Assembly: GCF_004912195.1 (NCBI RefSeq) | Contig: NZ_STGW01000001.1 | Location: forward strand, 333,497-397,496 | Reading direction: 5' to 3' | Length of the DNA: 64,000 nt | Origin: Nocardioides caeni | GTDB lineage: Bacteria > Actinomycetota > Actinomycetes > Propionibacteriales > Nocardioidaceae | Shown: in pieces, positions 1-7,838 of the stretch | Numbering within the stretch: the first letter of the stretch is position 1 | Layout: each line of letters opens with the position of its first letter | Notes under the pieces: generated by a model | The model's input: only the letters and a program-made list of their open reading frames with translations | What the model was told of the DNA's origin: nothing | Databases searched by the model: none | Program-made: the position numbers and the translations under genes

Positions 1-38
1 ACGCCCCGGACAACCTGCCGTGGTAGGTCGTCGCTGCG

Positions 39-410
39 TCAGCTGACGCCGAGCAGGTCGACGACGAAGACCAGCGTCTCGCCGCCCTTGATGACGCCGC
101 CGGCGCCGCGGTCGCCGTAGCCCAGGTGGGGCGGGATGACGAGCTGGCGGCGGCCGCCGACCTTCATCCCCTGCACGCCGGTGTCCCAGCCCTGGATGAC
201 CTGGCCGATGCCGAGGCGGAACTGGAGCGGCGTGCCGCGGTTGTAGGACGCGTCGAACTCCTCGCCGGTCGACAGCGCGACACCGACGTAGTGCACCGAC
301 ACGGTGTCGCCGGCCTTCGCCTCGTCACCGTCACCGACGGTCACGTCGGTGATGACGAGGTCGCTCGGGGGAGTGGGGTCTATGAAGTCGATCTCGGGCT
401 TCTGGCTCAT
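39..410 (-). CDS. FKBP-type peptidyl-prolyl cis-trans isomerase
   Basis: A 123-residue protein made of one FKBP domain, which catalyses cis-trans isomerisation of peptidyl-prolyl bonds. The family core is complete: VSVHYVG, a region around FDASYNRG, FRLGIGQVIQGWDTGVQGMKVG and the terminal IPPHLGYGDRG with GGETLVFVVDLL. There is no signal peptide or lipobox, so it is probably cytosolic. The ATG at 410 is supported by a TAGGCT -10 box only 6 bases upstream, which implies a leaderless mRNA. Single gene, divergent from the secreted protein at 516. Family assignment is secure; the substrate is unknown. Confidence 0.95.
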   Translation of the reverse strand: MSQKPEIDFIDPTPPSDLVITDVTVGDGDEAKAGDTVSVHYVGVALSTGEEFDASYNRGTPLQFRLGIGQVIQGWDTGVQGMKVGGRRQLVIPPHLGYGDRGAGGVIKGGETLVFVVDLLGVS

Positions 411-416
411 CCCGCC

Positions 417-422
417 AGCCTA
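417..422 (-). promoter_or_regulatory. -10 box of leaderless FKBP gene
   Basis: TAGGCT on the minus strand, 6 bases before the ATG at 410. Transcription would begin at or next to the start codon. No convincing -35 element is visible. Confidence 0.5.
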
Positions 423-515
423 GACCGCTGGTTTCGGCGCCCGCGCGGCTGGCTAGGCTGCGCTCGACCCGCTGGCGGGCGGGACCCGGCCGGTGCTGTT
501 CTCGGGAGGTTCGTC

Positions 516-1505
516 ATGACCGTACGACGCTGGATCTGTGCCGTGGGCACCTCGCTTGTCGCCGGGGCGCTCGGGCTGCAGCTCGCTCCCGCGCAGGCCG
601 CTACGCCGAGCGTGTCTCAGACCTACTTCAGTGCTGCTGGGTTCATCTATCCGTTCGGTGCCACGCCTGCCGTCTGTCCTGCTCCGAACAACGGTCTGTG
701 GACGCCGGCTGCCCTGGCGGCCGACGGCGCCTGGCACACGGTGGCGAGGAGCGAGCAGGGAACCTACGCCAACACCGCCTTCTCACGGTCCACGACGACC
801 AAGGCCCGCATCACCCGTAACAGCCGCGGGATGGCGCGTGTCGACCAGGCCATCACCGCGACCTCCCGGATCACCCCCACGACCGGACATGCAACCTGCG
901 CATTCGACAACGAGACGCCGGGTTCGACCAGCGGCGATGTCACGATCCCGGTCCGATCCTGGCTCGTCCTACGTCAGCGGATCGTGTCCCAGCGCGGCAC
1001 GGGCCAGGCCTTCGCATCGGCCAGCGTAAGCGGCTCGAGCGGCCTGGTCGGGGTGGTCAATGCCGGCGAGGCGGAGTCCCATCTGGTCGCACCGGGGACC
1101 TACCACTTCTCGATGGGCGGCGGCGCGCGCACCCATGAGCCGGTCCGAGGCACAGTGGCGCGCACCAAAGTGGGTTCGACCAGCGGGTCGGTCGCCTTCT
1201 ATCCCATCGGCACGCTCCGCTCGCGCGCCGGCAACGGCCTGCCCTACCTCGCCCCGGGGCACCGCGACTGCAGCCAACGTCGGGTGAAGGTCGCCTTCAG
1301 CAACGCGGCGCGCACCAAGGTCCGGTCGATCACGTTCTCGGTCGACGGCCAGCGTCGCTACACGCTCCGTGGCCGTCAGCTGAACCGCTCCGCGGTGCTG
1401 CTCAACGACGTCCGGCCGCGCACGACCGGGGTCGTCCGGGCCGACATCGTGCTCAAGACCGGTGCGCGGCGCACGATGACGGCCACCTCCTGGCCCTGCG
1501 CCTGA
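516..1505 (+). CDS. secreted protein of unknown function
   Basis: 329 residues beginning at the ATG preceded by GGGAGG. The first 30 residues form a signal peptide (basic MTVRRW, hydrophobic core, cleavage expected at AQA-A). The mature part is rich in Ser, Thr, Gly and Arg, with several cysteines (around CPAPN, TCAF, RDCSQRR and the C-terminal WPCA) that could form disulfides after export. No lipobox, sortase signal or membrane anchor is seen. I do not recognise a family. It stands alone between the FKBP gene and the lipid operon. A longer reading frame continues upstream, but the signal peptide and ribosome site decide this start. Confidence 0.75.
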   Translation: MTVRRWICAVGTSLVAGALGLQLAPAQAATPSVSQTYFSAAGFIYPFGATPAVCPAPNNGLWTPAALAADGAWHTVARSEQGTYANTAFSRSTTTKARITRNSRGMARVDQAITATSRITPTTGHATCAFDNETPGSTSGDVTIPVRSWLVLRQRIVSQRGTGQAFASASVSGSSGLVGVVNAGEAESHLVAPGTYHFSMGGGARTHEPVRGTVARTKVGSTSGSVAFYPIGTLRSRAGNGLPYLAPGHRDCSQRRVKVAFSNAARTKVRSITFSVDGQRRYTLRGRQLNRSAVLLNDVRPRTTGVVRADIVLKTGARRTMTATSWPCA

Positions 1506-1548
1506 CGCGGCCGGGGGGCACGCAAGGTGTGACCTGCACCCCGCGTGC

Positions 1549-1578
1549 TTGCCGTTGGCGCAGGTCAGGGGCCATACT
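1549..1578 (+). promoter_or_regulatory. promoter of lipid operon
   Basis: TTGCCG at 1549-1554 and CATACT at 1573-1578, separated by 18 bases, form a reasonable -35/-10 pair. The KstR-like palindrome begins 11 bases further on, at the expected transcription start, a typical repressor position. This also explains why a TTG at 1549 should not be taken as the start of the first gene. Confidence 0.5.
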
Positions 1579-1588
1579 TTCCCAGAAC

Positions 1589-1602
1589 TAGAACGTGTTC
1601 TA
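1589..1602. promoter_or_regulatory. KstR-type operator
   Basis: TAGAACGTGTTCTA matches the published 14-bp KstR consensus TnnAACnnGTTnnA at every fixed position and is an inverted repeat with 6-bp arms. KstR is the TetR-family repressor of cholesterol and lipid catabolism in mycobacteria and relatives, released by acyl-CoA thioester ligands. Lying over the presumed transcription start of a lipid-modifying operon makes functional use likely. No kstR gene is in the window, so a trans-acting regulator is inferred. Confidence 0.65.
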
Positions 1603-1617
1603 CATGGGGGTAGTGCG

Positions 1618-2415
1618 GTGTACGACTTCGAAGGCGACCACGGGTCGGCGGCGGGTGGCGGCCCGGCGCCCTGGCTCCTCGCGCTCGAGGTGCCCCGCTT
1701 CGGCATCGAGTACGGCGCCTCGCGCGCCCTCGACCTGACGGCCTGCCTGCTGCGGGCCGATCGCGACCTCGGCCGGGGGCGGCCCGTGCTGGTGTTGCCG
1801 GGCTTCTCCGCGAACGACCGGTTGACGGGTCGGTTGCGGGGCCACCTGGCCCAGCGCGGCTGGGACGTCCACGGCTGGGGACTCGGCACCAACCACGGCC
1901 TGACCGAGCAGATCGTGACCGGTCTGCCGCGCCGGTTCGTCGAGATCGCCGAGCGGTCGGGACAGCCGGTCAGCGTGGTCGGTTGGAGCTTCGGCGGGCT
2001 GCTGGCTCGCTGGCTCGCCCACCAGCAACCGGACCGGGTCCGCCAGGTCGTCACCCTCGGATCGCCGTGGCGTGCCGAGGGGGAGCAGACCCGGGCGACG
2101 GCCATGTTCGAGCGTTCGCGGACCAAGCACGGCATGGTGGACGACGCCCGCGAGATCGTCGACCTGCTCCGTGGCGAGGTGCCCGTGCCGTTGACCGCCG
2201 TCTGGTCGAAGTCCGACGGCATCGTCCCGTGGCGGGGGTGCACGGTCGACCCGGTCGCGCCCGGCGACGGTCGCGCTCCGGCGGAGAACGTCGAGGTCGT
2301 GAGCAGCCACGTCGGGATGGTCGCCAACCCGCTCGTCCTGCGGATCGTCGTCGACCGGCTGGGCCAGGACACCGCTGCCTGGCGGCCCTACCGTGCACCG
2401 ACGAAGGTGGCGTGA
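1618..2415 (+). CDS. alpha/beta hydrolase, lipase/acyltransferase-like
   Basis: 265 residues from the GTG at 1618, which has GGGGG seven bases upstream; an in-frame TTG at 1549 lies in the promoter and is rejected. After an N-terminal region comes VLVLPGFSAND (oxyanion-side strand and turn), then the nucleophile elbow VGWSFGG with the catalytic Ser, and a late VVSSHVGM containing the likely catalytic His. Resembles esterase/lipase or PGAP1-like hydrolases acting on acyl esters. First gene of a five-gene operon; its TGA overlaps the next ATG by one base, so the two are coupled. Exact substrate unknown. Confidence 0.85.
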   Translation: MYDFEGDHGSAAGGGPAPWLLALEVPRFGIEYGASRALDLTACLLRADRDLGRGRPVLVLPGFSANDRLTGRLRGHLAQRGWDVHGWGLGTNHGLTEQIVTGLPRRFVEIAERSGQPVSVVGWSFGGLLARWLAHQQPDRVRQVVTLGSPWRAEGEQTRATAMFERSRTKHGMVDDAREIVDLLRGEVPVPLTAVWSKSDGIVPWRGCTVDPVAPGDGRAPAENVEVVSSHVGMVANPLVLRIVVDRLGQDTAAWRPYRAPTKVA

Positions 2416-3197
2416 TGGGCGCCCTCGACCAGCGGGACCCGGCCGCCCTCGCTCTCGCGCTGCCGGCCCTCAAGCTGGCGATGCGGACCTACTTCCGCTC
2501 CAGCGTCACCGGGATGGAGAAGATGCCCGACGGCGGGGCCCTCATCGTCGGCAACCACTCGGGCGGTCTGACGCCGATGGACGTCCCGATCATCGCGGTC
2601 GCCTTCGCCGACGAGTTCGGCGCCGAGCGCCCGCTCTTCTGCCTGGCGCACGACATGCTGTTCACCGGCGTGGCCGGCCCGGTCATGCGGCGCTTCGGCT
2701 TCGTCAACGCCACCCGTGAGGCCGCGCACGAGATCCTCTCCGGCGGCGGCGTCACGATCGTCTTTCCCGGTGGCGACTACGACACCTTCCGCCCGACCAC
2801 GCAGGGCACGATCGTGGACTTCAACGGCCGGACCGGCTATCTGCGGACGGCGATCCGGGCCGGCGTACCGATCGTCCCGGTCGTCTCGATCGGCGGGCAG
2901 GAGTCCCAGCTCTTCCTGAGCCGCGGCCAGTGGATCGGACGGCGCTCGCCGCTGCGCAAGCTGATGCGCACCGATCTCTTCCCGATCGGGGCCGGCTTCC
3001 CGTTCCTGCTCGGGCCGGCGCCGCTCAACGTCCCGTTGCCGACCAAGATCACGACCCGGGTCCTCGACCCGATCGACATCGAGGCGGAGTTCGGCCCCGA
3101 TCCGGACCTCACCGAGGTCGACGGGGTCGTCCGCGGCCGGATGCAGGACGCCCTGCGCGACATGGCTCGCGCCCGACGCTTCCCCGTGCTGGGATGA
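2415..3197 (+). CDS. PlsC-family acyltransferase
   Basis: 260 residues. Glycerophospholipid-acyltransferase fold: LIVGNHSGGLTPMD supplies the conserved Asn-His, although the spacing to Asp is longer than in the classical HX4D motif; VFPGGDYDTFRP corresponds to the later PEG-type block, and VPIVPVVSIGGQE to the final conserved strand. Such enzymes transfer an acyl group from acyl-CoA to glycerol-3-phosphate, lysophosphatidate or a similar acceptor at the membrane. Overlaps the next gene by ATGA. Its place between a hydrolase, an acyl-CoA synthetase and WS/DGAT points to neutral-lipid assembly; acceptor not determinable. Confidence 0.88.
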   Translation: MGALDQRDPAALALALPALKLAMRTYFRSSVTGMEKMPDGGALIVGNHSGGLTPMDVPIIAVAFADEFGAERPLFCLAHDMLFTGVAGPVMRRFGFVNATREAAHEILSGGGVTIVFPGGDYDTFRPTTQGTIVDFNGRTGYLRTAIRAGVPIVPVVSIGGQESQLFLSRGQWIGRRSPLRKLMRTDLFPIGAGFPFLLGPAPLNVPLPTKITTRVLDPIDIEAEFGPDPDLTEVDGVVRGRMQDALRDMARARRFPVLG

Positions 3198-4840
3198 GTG
3201 ACGTGCTCGCACGTCGGTTCGCTGGGCTGCGCACCCAGCTGTGGGTCTTCCGGATGCTCGTGAGCAGCCGGATGCTGGTGCTGATGAGTCCGGCGAAATA
3301 CGTCCGCCTGGTCCGGATCCTGCGCGAGCAGGGGACCAATGCCACCACCAGCTTCGCGCTCGCCGCCGTGCGCAACCCGCGCGGCACCGCGCTGGTGGAC
3401 GAGCTCGGGTCACTGACCTGGCAGGAGCTGCAGGACCGCTCCGCAGCACTGGCCGTCGGGATCACCGACGTCGCCGGCGGTCCCGTCGAGACGCTGGCCA
3501 TCCTGTGCCGCAACCACCGCGGCTTCGTCGACTCGCTGCTGGCCAACTCCCGGCTCGGGGGCAGCGCGCTGCTGCTCAACACCGGCTTCTCCGGTCCCCA
3601 GCTCGCCGACGTGATGGAGCGCGAGGGTGCGCGCGTGATCATCTATGACGAGGAGTTCGCCGGCGTCGTCGCCGACGCCCGAGCCCGTGTCGCCGGCCTG
3701 GTCGAGATCCTCGGCTGGACCGACGCCGACCCGGGCCCCGGCACCCTCACGGCCGAAGGGCTGATCGCCAAGCACGCCGGGAAGGTGCCGCCGCGGCCCG
3801 TCACCAGCGGTCGGGTGGTCCTGCTGACCTCGGGCACGACCGGTACGCCGAAGGGCGCGCGCCGCAGCGGCGGTGGCGCCGACGAGCTCGCCTCCATGCT
3901 CGAGCGGATCCCGTGGCGGGGCGAGGAGACGACGGTCGTGGCCGCGCCGATGTTCCACGCGTGGGGCTTCGGTCAGCTGGTCATCTCCGCGACGATGACC
4001 TGCACCGTCGTGACCCGCCGCAGGTTCGACCCGGAGGCCACCCTCGCCCTGGTCGACGAGCACCGGGCCGCCGGGCTCAGCGTCGTGCCGGTGATGCTCG
4101 AGCGCATCATGGACCTCCCGGCGGGGACGCTCGATCGCTACTCGCTCGCCAGCCTCCGTTTCGCCTCGGCATCGGGATCACGGATGAAGCCGCAGTCGGT
4201 GGTCGCCTTCATGGACCGCTTCGGCGACGTCGTCCACAACTCCTACAACGCCACCGAGGCGGGCCAGATCAGCGTGGCCCAGCCCGCCGACCTGCGGCAC
4301 GCCGCCGACACGGCCGGCCGCCCGGTCCGCGGTACGGCGATCAGGATCGTCGACGACGCGGGCGTGGACGTCCCGACAGGGACGGTCGGCCGGATCATCG
4401 TCCGCGGCGCCTCGCCCTTCGACGGCTACACGGCCGGGGCCGAGAAGGACTTCATCGACGGCTTCATGGTCAGCGGCGACGTCGGTCGGCTCGACGAGGG
4501 CGGGCGCCTCTACGTCGTGGGCCGCGACGACGACATGATCGTCTCGGGCGGGGAGAACGTCTATCCGATCGAGGTCGAGAAGGTGATCGGCGCCCACCCG
4601 GCCGTCCGGGAGGTCGTCGTGATCGGCGTGGACGACGAGGCGTTCGGCCAACGGCTCGCGGCCTACGTCGCCCTCAATGACGGTGCGACCCTCGCGGGCG
4701 ACGAGCTCAAGACCCACGTCAAGGCCCAGCTCGCCGGCTACAAGGTGCCGCGCGAGGTGGTCGTGCTCGACGCCCTGCCGCGCAACGCCTCCGGCAAGAT
4801 CACGGTGCGGGACCTGCCGGCGGCCGGGGGAGCGGCATGA
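3194..4840 (+). CDS. fatty-acid acyl-CoA synthetase (FadD-type)
   Basis: 548 residues, adenylate-forming enzyme that activates a fatty acid to acyl-AMP and then acyl-CoA. The AMP-binding P-loop VLLTSGTTGTPKGARRSG is intact, followed by the MFHAWGF motif, NSYNATEAG (A5), SGDVGRLDEGGRLYVVGRDDDMIVSGGENVYP (A7-A8), and the catalytic Lys in NASGKITVRDLP (A10). An N-terminal hydrophobic/amphipathic stretch (VFRMLVSSRMLVLM) may attach it to membrane. Start ATG overlaps the preceding stop by four bases, and its own stop overlaps the next start the same way. It probably feeds acyl-CoA to the neighbouring acyltransferases. Confidence 0.92.
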   Translation: MSDVLARRFAGLRTQLWVFRMLVSSRMLVLMSPAKYVRLVRILREQGTNATTSFALAAVRNPRGTALVDELGSLTWQELQDRSAALAVGITDVAGGPVETLAILCRNHRGFVDSLLANSRLGGSALLLNTGFSGPQLADVMEREGARVIIYDEEFAGVVADARARVAGLVEILGWTDADPGPGTLTAEGLIAKHAGKVPPRPVTSGRVVLLTSGTTGTPKGARRSGGGADELASMLERIPWRGEETTVVAAPMFHAWGFGQLVISATMTCTVVTRRRFDPEATLALVDEHRAAGLSVVPVMLERIMDLPAGTLDRYSLASLRFASASGSRMKPQSVVAFMDRFGDVVHNSYNATEAGQISVAQPADLRHAADTAGRPVRGTAIRIVDDAGVDVPTGTVGRIIVRGASPFDGYTAGAEKDFIDGFMVSGDVGRLDEGGRLYVVGRDDDMIVSGGENVYPIEVEKVIGAHPAVREVVVIGVDDEAFGQRLAAYVALNDGATLAGDELKTHVKAQLAGYKVPREVVVLDALPRNASGKITVRDLPAAGGAA

Positions 4841-6285
4841 ACGTGCGGCCGGCCATCGAGCGGATGACCGGCATCGACGCGGGCTTCCTCTACATGGAGA
4901 CCCCGTCGGTCCACATGCACACCCTCAAGATCGCGATCCTCGAGGCCGACGAGGCGCTCACCTACGACACCTTCGTCGCCGGGATGCTCGCGCGCCTCAA
5001 GCGACTGCCGCCGCTGCGCCGCCGGGTCGTCGAGGTGCCCTTCGGCCTCAACCACCCGGTGTGGGTGACCCAGTCGCGCATCGACGTCGCCCACCACATC
5101 CGGCGCCACCGTGTCGGGGGAGACGGCAGCATGGCCCAGCTCGAGCAGCTGATCGGGATGATCGCCAGCACCCCACTCAACCGCGACCACCCGCTCTGGG
5201 AGCTGCACTACTGCGAGGGCCTGGAGGGTGGACGCGTGGCCGTGGTCGGCAAGATGCACCACGCCCTCGCCGACGGTGCCGCCGCCAACGCGCTGCTGGG
5301 CAATGTCACCGACGTGCGCAGCGCGGCCGTCCCCGAGCCGGTCCAGGAGGAGTTCGCCACCCGCGACCGCCCGCCGAGCCGGTGGAACCTGATCCGGCAC
5401 GCCTGGGCCGACGCGGCCGCGCAGATCGGGACCATCCCGGCGCTGCTGCGGCGCACCCTGCTCGGCATCCGGGGCGTCATCCGCGAGCGCCGCGCCGGGG
5501 CGAGCTCTCCCGTCCCGGTGCTGCACGCGCCGCGGGTCTCCTTCAACGGCTCGCTCACCCCGCTCCGGTCCTTCGCGACCGTCACGCTCCCCCTGGCCGA
5601 GCTCAAGCGCATCCGTGCCCAGCACGTCGCCGCCGGCCACGAGGTCACCCTCAACGACATCGTGCTGGGGATCACCTCCGGTGCCCTGCGCCGCTGGATG
5701 GAGGACCACGACGAGCGGCCGTCCTCGTCGTTGCTGGCCGGCGTCCCGGTCAGTGCCGACGAGCGTGACGCCGTGCCTCGGCTGGGCGGCAACCGGGTGT
5801 CCAACCTGTTCACCACGCTGGCGACCGACGTCGACGACCCGACCGAGAGGTTGCGCGTCATCGCGGAGACGACCAGCCACGCCAAGCGGATCAACGCCCA
5901 GCTGGGCTCCACGATCCTCGCCGACTGGTCGCAGTTCACCCCGCCGCGACCGTTCGCCGCCGCCGTGCGGGCCTACTCCCGGATCAGTGCCGCGTCGTGG
6001 CACCCGGCGGCGTTCTCCGCGATCGTGTCCAACGTGCCGGGCCCCCGGGAGCCCGCCACCGTCGGCGGAGCCCGCCTCGCCGACCTGTTCAGCGTCGGCC
6101 CGCTGGCCGACGGGATCGGGCTGAACGTGACGGTGTGGTCCTACGTCGACCGCATGAACTTCTCGCTGCTCGCCTGCCCGGACCTCCTCCCGGACGTGCA
6201 GCACCTGGCGTCGTACTTCCCGGCGGCGCTGGCCGAGCTCGACCTCGAGCCGCCGGCGCCCGTCGCTGCCGAAGCCACCGCCTGA
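4837..6285 (+). CDS. wax ester synthase/diacylglycerol acyltransferase (WS/DGAT)
   Basis: 482 residues, usual length for the bacterial WS/DGAT family that esterifies diacylglycerol or fatty alcohols with acyl-CoA. Starts with the family hallmark MTGIDAGFLYMETPSVHMH; the catalytic HHxxxDG motif is present as HHALADGAA; LNDIVLGITSGALRRW and the late NVPGPREPATVGGARL and GLNVTVWSYVDRMNFSLLACPDLL blocks are all conserved. Coupled to the acyl-CoA synthetase by ATGA overlap. Product is expected to be triacylglycerol or wax ester at the membrane or lipid-droplet surface. Confidence 0.95.
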   Translation: MNVRPAIERMTGIDAGFLYMETPSVHMHTLKIAILEADEALTYDTFVAGMLARLKRLPPLRRRVVEVPFGLNHPVWVTQSRIDVAHHIRRHRVGGDGSMAQLEQLIGMIASTPLNRDHPLWELHYCEGLEGGRVAVVGKMHHALADGAAANALLGNVTDVRSAAVPEPVQEEFATRDRPPSRWNLIRHAWADAAAQIGTIPALLRRTLLGIRGVIRERRAGASSPVPVLHAPRVSFNGSLTPLRSFATVTLPLAELKRIRAQHVAAGHEVTLNDIVLGITSGALRRWMEDHDERPSSSLLAGVPVSADERDAVPRLGGNRVSNLFTTLATDVDDPTERLRVIAETTSHAKRINAQLGSTILADWSQFTPPRPFAAAVRAYSRISAASWHPAAFSAIVSNVPGPREPATVGGARLADLFSVGPLADGIGLNVTVWSYVDRMNFSLLACPDLLPDVQHLASYFPAALAELDLEPPAPVAAEATA

Positions 6286-6316
6286 CCATCCCGACGAAGG
6301 AGCAGAAGGCCCTCGC

Positions 6317-7306
6317 ATGACCACCAAGGTGATGAAGTCCGCCGGCGCCCACGCCTGGCGTGGCTCGATGCTCGCGGCCCGGCTCGGTGGGCGAGCTGCC
6401 GTGTTCGGCGTGCGCACGGGCATCCGGCGCACCCAGCGCTTCCCGGACCTGCCCGAGCTCCCCGAGGGACGCTTCATCGACCTGCCCGGACGCGGCGAAT
6501 TGTTCGTCGCGGACACCGGCCCCCGCGAGGGCGCGCCGACTCTGCTGCTCTTCCACGGGCTGGCCACGACGGCCTACCTCACCTGGTTCAGCACCATCGC
6601 CGAGCTGAGCCGGCACCATCGGGTCGTCCTGCTGGACCAGCGCTGGCACGGGCGGGGCATCGTCTCGGAGCACTTCTCCCTCGAGGACTGCGCGGATGAC
6701 GCCGCAGCCGTCCTCGACGTGCTCGGCATCGACGACGTGGTCGTGGTCGGCTATTCGATGGGCGGAGCCCTGGCGCAGGTGTTCTGGCGTCGGCACGCCG
6801 ACCGGACCGCTGGCCTGGTCCTCGCCTCGACCGCTGCCTGCTGGCGGACGAATGTCGGCGACGCGATGTTCTATCCCGTTCTCGGCTTCGCCAACGACCG
6901 GTTCCGCCACCGCTATCGCGAGCGGGTCGGCGCTGCGCGGGCGGCCCTGAGCGAGATCCCGCTGACCGCGGCCGAGATGTCGACCTGGGCGTGGGCGGAG
7001 TTCCGCAGCACCAGTGCCTGGGCGCTGCCCGAGGTGCTCGGCGCTCTCGGTCGCTTCGACGCCCGCCCCTGGCTCGGCGAGATCGACGTCCCCACCGCGG
7101 TCGTCGTCACTGCCCGTGACCATGCCATCCCGACCGCGCGACAGCGCGCGATGGCCGCGGCGATCCCGGGCGCCACCGTCCACGAGGCCCCCGGCGGGCA
7201 CGCCTCCGTCGTCTTCGACGTCCACCGCTGGCGGCCGGTCTTCCTAGCGGCCGTCGAGGCCGTCGTGGCCGAGCTTGCGAGGACACGAGAAACGGCCGAA
7301 GGTTGA
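6317..7306 (+). CDS. alpha/beta hydrolase
   Basis: 329 residues. LLFHGLATTAYLTWF (oxyanion HG), VVLLDQRWHGRG, nucleophile elbow VVGYSMGGALAQ with catalytic Ser, PTAVVVTARDHAIP (acid) and PGGHASVVFD (His) give a full catalytic triad. Probably an esterase or lipase for the lipids made by the operon. A GAAGGAG lies about 16 bases before the ATG, so a start at the in-frame ATG 6332 is possible. The stop codon lies inside a dispersed repeat at 7301-7359, so the C-terminus may have been altered by insertion. Confidence 0.85.
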   Translation: MTTKVMKSAGAHAWRGSMLAARLGGRAAVFGVRTGIRRTQRFPDLPELPEGRFIDLPGRGELFVADTGPREGAPTLLLFHGLATTAYLTWFSTIAELSRHHRVVLLDQRWHGRGIVSEHFSLEDCADDAAAVLDVLGIDDVVVVGYSMGGALAQVFWRRHADRTAGLVLASTAACWRTNVGDAMFYPVLGFANDRFRHRYRERVGAARAALSEIPLTAAEMSTWAWAEFRSTSAWALPEVLGALGRFDARPWLGEIDVPTAVVVTARDHAIPTARQRAMAAAIPGATVHEAPGGHASVVFDVHRWRPVFLAAVEAVVAELARTRETAEG

Positions 7307-7359
7307 GGAGCGTCGGCTCGGACCGAGCCTGCGAGGGCCGAGCGACGCGTCTCGAAACC
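7301..7359. repeat. REP-like imperfect palindrome
   Basis: Begins GGTTGAGGAGCG and ends CGCGTCTCGAAACC, with GGCTCGGACCGAGCC inside, so the whole can fold back on itself. It resembles repeats at 35766 and 36052. Its first bases provide the TGA stop of the upstream hydrolase. Confidence 0.5.
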
Positions 7360-7393
7360 CGGTGAGATGCTGCCGGGACTGTGCCCGGGCTCC

Positions 7394-7825
7394 TCAGGAT
7401 TGGTGCACGTAGCTGTCGAGCTGGTCGCGCTCGAACTGCAGCTGGTCGATCTTGTGCTTGACCATGTCGCCGATGCTGACGATGCCGACGACCCGGCCCT
7501 CGGAGACGGCCGGGATGTGCCGGAAGCGGTGCTGGGTCATCATCTGCATGACCTCGTCGAGCTCGTCCTCCGGGGCGCACGTGCGCACCGCGCTGGTCAT
7601 GATCGCCGAGACGACGTTGTTGATGACGGTGCCGTCGTGGTGCAGCGTGCGGACGACGTCGCGCTCGGAGACGATGCCGTCCAGCGACTCCCCGTCGGAG
7701 CTCACCACGACCGCCCCGATGTTGTGCTCCGCGAGCGTCGCGAGCAGCTCGCGGACTCCGGCGTCGGGGCGGATGCTGACCACGTCCTTGATCGACTTGG
7801 AGCCGAGCACGTCACTGATGCGCAT
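7394..7825 (-). CDS. tandem CBS-domain protein
   Basis: 143 residues holding two CBS domains (about 5-60 and 75-135), the pair that forms an adenosine-nucleotide-binding Bateman module. Conserved pieces are AEHNIGAVVVSSDGESLDGIVSERDVVRTL and the second QHRFRHIPAVSEGRVVGIVSIGDMVKHKI. Stand-alone CBS proteins usually sense energy state; the partner is not known. Start is the ATG of MRISDVLGSKS, 10 bases after the HisN-type gene, with which it may be cotranscribed. Confidence 0.9.
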   Translation of the reverse strand: MRISDVLGSKSIKDVVSIRPDAGVRELLATLAEHNIGAVVVSSDGESLDGIVSERDVVRTLHHDGTVINNVVSAIMTSAVRTCAPEDELDEVMQMMTQHRFRHIPAVSEGRVVGIVSIGDMVKHKIDQLQFERDQLDSYVHQS

Positions 7826-7832
7826 GTGACGC

Positions 7833-7838
7833 AGGTTA
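7833..7838 (-). promoter_or_regulatory. possible -10 box of CBS gene
   Basis: TAACCT on the minus strand, 7 bases before the ATG at 7825. It lies at the end of the upstream hisN-type gene, so it would be an internal promoter in addition to read-through. Confidence 0.35.

Noticed and set aside
1549..1617. TTG at 1549 as start of the first lipid-operon gene
   Set aside because: It coincides with the -35 box, and the KstR-like operator would then be coding. GTG 1618 has a good ribosome site.
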